A stretch of DNA of 64,000 nt, from positions 138,435-202,434 of the forward strand of contig NZ_SORN01000001.1 of assembly GCF_004366635.1 (NCBI RefSeq). The letters run 5' to 3'. Positions 58,938 through 64,000 of the stretch are shown piece after piece. Source of the DNA: Roseinatronobacter bogoriensis DSM 18756. GTDB lineage: Bacteria > Pseudomonadota > Alphaproteobacteria > Rhodobacterales > Rhodobacteraceae. A model generated the notes under the pieces. The model worked only from the letters and a program-made list of their open reading frames with translations, had not been told where the DNA came from and did not search any database. The stretch's first letter is position 1. Each line of letters starts with the position of its first letter. The translations under genes and the position numbers were made by a program.

Positions 58938-60416
58938 ATGCCTGCTCAAATTCTTGTGGTGGATGACATGCTACTTAGCCGCATGATCCTTCGGGCGAAG
59001 TTGACGGCTGCCTGTTATGAAACCCGCCTTGCATCCAATGGTGCAGAGGCGCTGCGCCTTGTGGCGGAGAGCGTGCCGGATCTGATCTTGCTGGATTGCA
59101 ACTTGCCCGATACGACGGGGCTCGAAATCTGCACCCGCCTGCGTGAAGACCCAAAGACCCGCAATGTGCCGATTATCCTGTTTTCTGCCGACAGTGCGCG
59201 CAGCACGCGTTTGCTTGCGCTGGAAGCCGGGGCAGATGAATTTTTCAACAAACCGATGGATGATGCGTTCCTGATGTCGCGCATCCGCTCGCTGTTGCGC
59301 GCCAGTGCGTTCGAGCAGGATTATCAGGCCAGGGCGACGCCCGGTCTGCGCCACGGGCTGGCAGAAGCGGTTTCGCTGTTCAGGCCCGATGGGCGCGTGA
59401 CACTGGTGCGCGGGCGCAATGTCTTTGCCGGGTCCAGCGACGATATTCTGGATGCTGGCGCAGCCCGGATTTTCCATGATTCATGCAATGTCACCGATAT
59501 TCTGGCGGGCAAGTTCGGACAGCGAAAGCCGGACATCCTGCTGCTGGCCCCTGAAGTGCTGCAAGAACACGGTATTCACCTTATTTCGGAATTGCGCGCG
59601 CGCCATGCGACCCGCCGCATTCCGATTGCCGTTCTGTTGCAGGAAGACGCGAAATCGCAGCGCGCCATGGCGCTGGATCTGGGCGCAGAAGAAGTGCTGT
59701 CCCTGCCGCTGGACACAGAGGAAACCCAGTTGCGTTTGCGCGCAATGGTCAAGCGCAAGCACCGTATTGATGCAATGCGCCATGCCATTGGCGTAGAGCT
59801 TGACCTTGCATCCCGTGACTCTCTGACCGGGCTGTTCAACCGCCGTTATGCAATGTCGCGCCTGTCAGATATTGTTATGACACCAGCCGACGCCCCAAGT
59901 CTGACCTATGCCCTTTTGCTGATTGATCTGGATAATTTCAAGCAGGTCAATGACAGTTTCGGGCATGTCGCGGGGGATGAGGTTCTGGTCGAAGCTGCGG
60001 CCCGGATGCGCGACGCGATCGGCCCGAAAGATCTGCTGGCGCGCTACGGTGGCGAAGAATTTCTGGTCGTTCTGCCAGATGCGGACATGACACAGGCGCA
60101 TGCCATGGCCGAGAATATCCGCGCGCGGATCGAAGGGCGTGCCTACCGGCTAAGCAATGGGAATTACAGTCTGAACATCACGGCCTCTATCGGGGTTACC
60201 GTCCAGCAGAGCGCGCAAAGCGATGCGTATATCAACCGGCTGGACCAGATCAGACTGGTTGTTGACCTTGCCGATCATGCTTTGCGCGTTGCGAAATCGA
60301 CCGGGCGGAACCGGGTCGCCATCGGGCAATGCGCGGATGCTGTCGCAGACGGTGCGCCCCTTGGGACAGAGGTCAATCACGATTGCGTGGTGCGCTGCGC
60401 GCGGGGCGGGTCCTGA
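58938..60416 (+). CDS. PleD-like diguanylate cyclase (REC-REC-GGDEF)
   Basis: The 492-residue protein has a first receiver with Asp53 in DLILLDCNLPDTTG. The second receiver-like domain lacks the phospho-acceptor (ILLLAPEVLQ). A GGDEF domain follows with active-site YGGEEFLVV and LLIDLDNFKQVNDSFGH. This is the PleD architecture, in which phosphorylation of the first receiver promotes dimerisation and c-di-GMP synthesis. The usual inhibitory RxxD is GPKD here, so product inhibition may be lost or weakened. Its 3' end overlaps the next convergent gene by 44 nt. Confidence 0.92.
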   Translation: MPAQILVVDDMLLSRMILRAKLTAACYETRLASNGAEALRLVAESVPDLILLDCNLPDTTGLEICTRLREDPKTRNVPIILFSADSARSTRLLALEAGADEFFNKPMDDAFLMSRIRSLLRASAFEQDYQARATPGLRHGLAEAVSLFRPDGRVTLVRGRNVFAGSSDDILDAGAARIFHDSCNVTDILAGKFGQRKPDILLLAPEVLQEHGIHLISELRARHATRRIPIAVLLQEDAKSQRAMALDLGAEEVLSLPLDTEETQLRLRAMVKRKHRIDAMRHAIGVELDLASRDSLTGLFNRRYAMSRLSDIVMTPADAPSLTYALLLIDLDNFKQVNDSFGHVAGDEVLVEAAARMRDAIGPKDLLARYGGEEFLVVLPDADMTQAHAMAENIRARIEGRAYRLSNGNYSLNITASIGVTVQQSAQSDAYINRLDQIRLVVDLADHALRVAKSTGRNRVAIGQCADAVADGAPLGTEVNHDCVVRCARGGS

Positions 60417-60846
60417 TCCGCTCTTCAAACGAATCTGCATAGGCGTGGCGTTCTTCACGCGACATCGCGCTGACTTTTTCCAGCAACTGCTCATGCATCT
60501 GGGTGCTCATGCGCAGCAAGCGGTCCTGCGCCTGACGCAACGCATCCGAGAATGTATCGGGGTCAAAATCATCTGCGCGCAGGGCGGCAAGCATCTGTTG
60601 GGGGGCACCCGCACCACCTTCGGACTGTCGCCGCGCCTCGCGCAGGATCGCACCTGTCGCGCGGCGCAATTCGCGCCGGTCCTCGGCCGGTAGGGCCGCA
60701 ACCGAACTGCGCAGCAACGACCCTTCTTGTGTCGTCCGTGTCATGACCCCCCACAACATGCCCACCACCAGCACGTTCAGAACCAGCGACCCCGCAAGCG
60801 CAAGTTTCAACCACGGAATGCGGCGTTTTGGTTTCGTCTGCTCCAT
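60373..60846 (-). CDS. Periplasmic heavy-metal sensor-like (CpxP/ZraP/Spy-related) protein
   Basis: The 157-residue protein has an N-terminal membrane anchor (LALAGSLVLNVLVVGMLWGVM). The helical periplasmic part includes LPAEDRRELRRATGAILREARRQ and ALRQAQDRLLRMSTQMHEQLLEKVSAMSREERHAYADSFEE. This pattern is that of 'periplasmic heavy-metal sensor' proteins, which often bind metal or act as chaperones and modulate envelope stress systems. It is the last gene of the EF-hand/sigma operon, 3 bp after the anti-sigma-like gene, so it may sense for the sigma pathway. Confidence 0.78.
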   Translation of the reverse strand: MEQTKPKRRIPWLKLALAGSLVLNVLVVGMLWGVMTRTTQEGSLLRSSVAALPAEDRRELRRATGAILREARRQSEGGAGAPQQMLAALRADDFDPDTFSDALRQAQDRLLRMSTQMHEQLLEKVSAMSREERHAYADSFEERIRTRPARSAPRNRD

Positions 60847-60849
60847 GTC

Positions 60850-61266
60850 TCAGAACTCCATCAAGAGCGGGTCATCTATCCCAATCAACTGAACCGCCAT
60901 CAAGTCCAGATATCCCAGCGCGCCTTGTAGCCATTCAGGGGCATCAAGAGCCATGACAGGCATTGGCATTGTCACGCCGATCCAGAACCCAAGCACCGCC
61001 ACCGTCACCCCGCCTGCAAATCCTGGCGCAGCCCAGCCCGAAAACCAGTTGCGCCAGCCCAAAGCGTTCACTGTTGGGCGCGCGGGCGCTGTGCGACTGG
61101 CCATCGCATCTGTCAGAATCCGCTCGCGCAGCGATGTGCTCATCTCTGGCGGGCTGTCGCGTGCCGCATCAAGAAACAGCATCAGGTGGTCCGCATCCTG
61201 TTGGTTGCGGCCCTCGGCATTATGATCCGGCGCAGACATGTTATTCTTCTCAATCGTCATCATCAT
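60850..61266 (-). CDS. Probable anti-sigma factor, single-pass membrane protein
   Basis: The 138-residue protein has a cytoplasmic N-terminal part (NQQDADHLMLFLDAARDSPPEMSTSLRERILTDAMA) and one membrane helix (GFAGGVTVAVLGFWIGVTM) before a short periplasmic tail. Its gene overlaps the ECF sigma gene by 17 nt and shares its operon, the usual place for a cognate anti-sigma factor. No zinc-binding HxxxCxxC motif is visible, so it is not of the ZAS type. The start may be 61266 or the ATG at 61239, which has a GAGAAG site. Confidence 0.7.
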   Translation of the reverse strand: MMMTIEKNNMSAPDHNAEGRNQQDADHLMLFLDAARDSPPEMSTSLRERILTDAMASRTAPARPTVNALGWRNWFSGWAAPGFAGGVTVAVLGFWIGVTMPMPVMALDAPEWLQGALGYLDLMAVQLIGIDDPLLMEF

Positions 61267-61828
61267 ACCCCAATGCTTCGCGGTCGCCGGCCAGAATGGC
61301 GGACAAGTTGCGTTTTCCCCGTGCCGTCAGGCTTTCCACAGCTTCAACCCCCAGCATCATGATTGCTGCAATCTCTGGGTTTGACATCCCTTCGAGGTGG
61401 CGCAGGATCACGGCTTGACGCTGGCGTTCCGGCAACTGTGACAGCGCTGCCTCTAGTGCCTGTATTCGTGCGGTCTGCATCATTTGTGCGTGCTGGCTGG
61501 GTGACGTATCGGGCAGTTCCGGTACTTCATGCAGCATCTTCCGGCGGCGGCGCAACCTGTCGGTACATAGGTTTGCGGCCACCCGGTACACCCATGTTGC
61601 AGGTTGTGCCGCCCCGCTTTGCCAGTCGGGGGCCATACGCCACAATCGCAACATCGCTTCCTGTGTCACATCCTCTGCCTCGGCCAGATCGCCCAACATA
61701 CGCGCCGCAAATCGCAGGATACGCGGCGCAATCAGGTCGGTAAGTGCTTCGGCGGCATGGCGGTCACCCGCAACAAACCGCGCCAGCAATGCCGCCTGAT
61801 CATCACCCGGTCGCTGTTCCAGCGGCAT
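61250..61828 (-). CDS. ECF-type RNA polymerase sigma factor
   Basis: The 192-residue protein has region 2 (HAAEALTDLIAPRILRFAARMLGDLAEAEDVTQEAMLRLWRMAPDW, then WVYRVAANLCTDRLRRRRK). Region 4 (ALEAALSQLPERQRQAVILRHLEGMSNPEIAAIMMLGVEAVESLTARGKRNL) is complete and joined by a short linker. AAGGAAAGG upstream of the ATG at 61828 decides the start. It lies between an EF-hand secreted protein and an anti-sigma-like gene. It probably directs its own operon; I could not identify its promoter motif. Confidence 0.9.
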   Translation of the reverse strand: MPLEQRPGDDQAALLARFVAGDRHAAEALTDLIAPRILRFAARMLGDLAEAEDVTQEAMLRLWRMAPDWQSGAAQPATWVYRVAANLCTDRLRRRRKMLHEVPELPDTSPSQHAQMMQTARIQALEAALSQLPERQRQAVILRHLEGMSNPEIAAIMMLGVEAVESLTARGKRNLSAILAGDREALGYDDDD

Positions 61829-61884
61829 ATATGTGCCTTTCCTTGCAGGCCGGGCGCGGAATTCCGTGCCCGGCCCGCACCATA

Positions 61885-62328
61885 TCAGTCCCGACCGCGC
61901 CACCGTGGCCGCGTATTCTCGCCGCGCTTTGACATCATTTCGGTAAAGCGCTGATACTCTGCTTCATCAATCACGCCATCATCATTTCTGTCGATCCGCG
62001 AGAACAAGCGCGAGGTCATGTCCGCGCGCCGCTCGGCGCGTTGTTCCGAGCGTGCCTCCGGGCGCATCTCTGCCAGACCTGCGCGCAAGGCGGCTTCGTC
62101 CAGCATACCATTTTCATCGGCATGTTCCATCATGCGCGCGATGGTCTGGTCAATGGCGGCTTCACGGTGCTGATCCAGCCCTGCGCGGAAATCTTCAAGC
62201 GACAGGCTGCCGCTGCTTTCACCGTCAAGTTGTTCAAAACTGGGCATCGACATACGGGTCTGCGCCATTGCGGGGGCTGTTGTCAGCATCACTGCGCCGA
62301 TCATGGCGGCAAGGCTAAGTTTGTTCAT
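61885..62328 (-). CDS. Secreted EF-hand protein
   Basis: The 147-residue precursor has a signal peptide (MNKLSLAAMIGAVMLTTAPAMAQ). A canonical EF-hand loop (DRNDDGVIDEAEY, near the C-terminus, with Asp at 1, 3-type positions and Glu at 12) follows two degenerate EF-hand-like stretches (DGESSGSLSLEDF and ADENGMLDEAAL). Calcium binding in the periplasm is likely for the last loop. GAGGAGA before the ATG at 62328 sets the start. It is the first gene of the operon with the ECF sigma factor 56 nt downstream, so it may be both a target and part of the sensing circuit. Confidence 0.85.
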   Translation of the reverse strand: MNKLSLAAMIGAVMLTTAPAMAQTRMSMPSFEQLDGESSGSLSLEDFRAGLDQHREAAIDQTIARMMEHADENGMLDEAALRAGLAEMRPEARSEQRAERRADMTSRLFSRIDRNDDGVIDEAEYQRFTEMMSKRGENTRPRWRGRD

Positions 62329-62509
62329 CAGTATCTCTCCTCTGCAGGCGGACATTCGCCTCTCGATACTTCCTCAAACGCGGGTTGTGACTGTTTCCGT
62401 CGCAATTTTTCGCGCCGCGTTGCGGCATCGCGTCGCAAAATATGCATGAGGGGTGTTTTTCTGCGCATGACGCCTGTATCTGGACCCCTTGGTTACATGG
62501 AGCGCGAAC

Positions 62510-62914
62510 ATGACCCTGGCAGAAGTGAAATTGACCGATGACCGACCACTCGGCCCCGCAATCTTGCGCGGTGTGCAGTGTAAATGCCCCGCCTGTGGCG
62601 ACGGCCCCATGTTGGAGCGGTACCTGAAAGTGCGGGACAATTGTCCGAATTGTGGCGAAGACCTGAGCCATCAGCGCGCCGATGACGGGCCAGCCTATCT
62701 GACCATGCTGGTCACGTTGAAAGTGGTCACGCCACTGATGGTTGCGGCCATGTTCGCCTGGGACTGGCACCCGGCGGTCATGTTCGGGGTCTTTGCTGGC
62801 CTGCTGGTTGCGCTTTCCCTATTCCTTCTGCCGCGGTTCAAGGGCATGATCGTCGCCATTCAATGGTCACGCCGTATGCACGGCTTCGAGGGGGCGAATG
62901 AACGCCAGCGCTGA
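62510..62914 (+). CDS. DUF983 membrane protein
   Basis: The 134-residue protein has a zinc-ribbon-like start (VQCKCPACGDGPMLERYLKVRDNCPNCGEDL, four cysteines in two CxxC pairs) followed by HQRADDGPAYLTM and two hydrophobic segments. This is the complete DUF983 pattern, sometimes linked to cytochrome oxidase assembly neighbourhoods, without proven function. GGAG upstream sets the ATG at 62510. Its end overlaps the Nudix gene by 17 nt, so the two are translated together. Confidence 0.85.
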   Translation: MTLAEVKLTDDRPLGPAILRGVQCKCPACGDGPMLERYLKVRDNCPNCGEDLSHQRADDGPAYLTMLVTLKVVTPLMVAAMFAWDWHPAVMFGVFAGLLVALSLFLLPRFKGMIVAIQWSRRMHGFEGANERQR

Positions 62915-63572
62915 CAAGACTGCAATTCGAGATGCGGCATCGGTCCTGCTGATTCGTGGCACGGGCGAGGATGCCCGCGTCCTGATGGGCCAGCGTGGCA
63001 GCAAGGCCGCCTTCATGCCCGAGAAATTTGTTTTTCCGGGCGGCGCGGTGGATGCAACAGATCGCGAAGTCACCTTGGCGCGCCCTTTGGCGCAAGCATG
63101 CATCGCCCGCCTTGCACAAGGCCATGACGCGCCGCAGGCCCTTGCCGTCGCCGCAATCCGCGAATTGTGGGAAGAAACCGGCCTGATGTTGGGATGCGCG
63201 GGCGCGTGGCCTGACCCGCCAGCGGACTGGCGCGGGTTTGCCGAACAGGGGCTGGTGCCCGATGCATATGGGCTACGCTATATTTTCCGGGCCATTACAC
63301 CACCGGGTCGGCCCCGGCGCTTCGATGCGCGCTTCTTTCTGGCCAATGCCGAGGCTGTAATTGGGGATCTGGACGACTTCTCGTCCGCCTGCGATGAATT
63401 AAGCCATCTGCACTGGGTGTCCCTGCGCGAGGCGCGGCGCTTGAACCTGCCGTTCATTACCGAAGTCGTGTTGGCTGAAGCACAAGCCCATATTGCGGGC
63501 GAAGAGATGGCAGATTCGGTGCCGTTTTTCGACAACTCGACTGAAGTGTCGACCTTCCGCCGCATCGCCTGA
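62898..63572 (+). CDS. Nudix hydrolase
   Basis: The 224-residue protein begins with variable residues, then ASVLLIRGTGEDARVLMGQRG, and has the Nudix core split by an insertion: GGAVDATDRE... then AAIRELWEETGLMLG, which carries the REXXEE metal-binding residues. The insertion of about 25 residues is typical of the CoA-pyrophosphatase/NUDT7-like or larger Nudix proteins. The substrate is not evident. It overlaps the DUF983 gene upstream. No further Nudix box is missing. Confidence 0.87.
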   Translation: MNASADKTAIRDAASVLLIRGTGEDARVLMGQRGSKAAFMPEKFVFPGGAVDATDREVTLARPLAQACIARLAQGHDAPQALAVAAIRELWEETGLMLGCAGAWPDPPADWRGFAEQGLVPDAYGLRYIFRAITPPGRPRRFDARFFLANAEAVIGDLDDFSSACDELSHLHWVSLREARRLNLPFITEVVLAEAQAHIAGEEMADSVPFFDNSTEVSTFRRIA

Positions 63573-63766
63573 ACCGCATTCTTCGCACCCTCCTGTCCGA
63601 TAGCCCTGCGCGAATATGCATCGGCATGGCTTAGCGCCTTGTTTCAGTACGCCAATTTTTTTCCGGCTCATGTATAATTTCTGGACAACCATGTCCCATT
63701 TCTGCTCAGATGCGCAAAACACGTTTCCGCATTTACACCCCGCAGCGGAACAGAAACGGGAGGAAC

Positions 63767-64000
63767 ATGGGGATGCCAAGCCAACCGGCGCCGGACCTGT
63801 CGCCACAGGTCTCGGACGAGGTCCGCAAGACAACCTGTTACATGTGTGCCTGTCGCTGTGGAATCGACGTCCATATGAAAGCCGGGCGCGTTGCCTATAT
63901 CGAGGGCAATCGCGACCATCCGGTGAACAAGGGCGTGCTTTGTGCCAAGGGCAGCGCGGGTATAATGCAGCACCTCTCCCCCGCCCGGCTGCGCGCACCG
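63767..64000 (+). CDS. Molybdopterin oxidoreductase, N-terminal part (possible SoeA-like sulfite dehydrogenase)
   Basis: The visible 78 codons run off the window. They carry the 4Fe-4S binding motif Cys-x2-Cys-x3-Cys (TCYMCACRCGIDV) and a fourth Cys in NKGVLCAKGSAG, which open DMSO-reductase-family catalytic subunits. NKGVLCAKGSAGIMQHLSPARLRAP is the type of sequence I recall from SoeA-like sulfite dehydrogenases and related formate or thiosulfate enzymes. GGGAGG lies 3 nt before this ATG and 9 nt before an in-frame ATG at 63773, which may be the true start. The cofactor-binding and C-terminal parts are outside the window. Confidence 0.75.
   Translation, partial: MGMPSQPAPDLSPQVSDEVRKTTCYMCACRCGIDVHMKAGRVAYIEGNRDHPVNKGVLCAKGSAGIMQHLSPARLRAP

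Noticed and set aside
1..64000. CRISPR arrays, insertion sequences or prophage
   Set aside because: No short direct repeats with regular spacers, no transposase or integrase motifs, and no phage structural genes were found.

Overview
The window looks like a chromosomal stretch of a Rhodobacteraceae-type alphaproteobacterium. The evidence is the high GC content, a GapR nucleoid protein, DUF1467, DUF3572 and DUF983 proteins in short operons, a PleD-like cyclase, a KpsE-type exporter with a long N-terminal extension, cobalamin genes of alphaproteobacterial type, and a c2/c550-like cytochrome. I cannot name the genus. There are no rRNA genes, CRISPR arrays, insertion sequences or prophage genes. 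Coding density is high, and most genes sit in short, overlapping operons.

Layout. 1-2495: 5' part of a very large secreted-type protein built from cadherin/Ig-like repeats, with an exact-period 927-bp tandem duplication. 2496-3237: AT-rich gap. 3238-7504: LOG-family nucleotidase, a LysM envelope protein, a guanidine exporter (gdx) preceded by a clear guanidine-II (mini-ykkC) riboswitch, and an Atm1-type ABC exporter. 7640-13077: flavoprotein, ketosynthase/acyl-carrier-protein pair, L,D-transpeptidase, and a Tat-exported DUF882 protein (cell-wall theme). 13351-15802: capsule exporter kpsT-kpsE without a permease gene. 16233-18191: hpaR-type MarR regulator with a perfect operator, gapR, and an unknown gene. 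18371-23030: cobalamin late-pathway genes in two divergent operons (phosphatase-threonine kinase-cbiB, and cobU-cobT-cobS).

23124-28985: membrane proteins, gamma-glutamyltranspeptidase and a DeoR/GlpR regulator. 29085-33827: dimethylglycine/sarcosine dehydrogenase-like enzyme and FadH. 34274-37326: MacB/Lol-like ABC system. 37523-44670: PPK2, tRNA-Gly(TCC), Fsr-type MFS pump, cardiolipin synthase, CPBP protease, accD-folC. 44740-47036: cytochrome c, a decayed MFS pseudogene, and a di-heme cytochrome c peroxidase with a perfect FNR box upstream. 47210-53287: thioesterase, RecQ, YggT, YaaA, hybrid histidine kinase. 53480-56384: nitroreductase, EI24 protein, DUF1467, methylmalonyl-CoA epimerase, response regulator. 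56696-60416: AspRS, DUF3572, PleD-like diguanylate cyclase. 60373-62328: a four-gene EF-hand / ECF sigma / anti-sigma-like / periplasmic metal-sensor-like operon. 62510-64000: DUF983, Nudix hydrolase, and the start of a molybdopterin oxidoreductase.

The most interesting items are the guanidine-II riboswitch on gdx, a family of dispersed intergenic repeats (about 166 bp, two good and two degraded copies), the EF-hand/ECF cassette, the tandem-duplicated giant surface protein, the FNR-box-controlled peroxidase, and the hpaR operator. I saw no clearly new multi-gene defence or mobile system.
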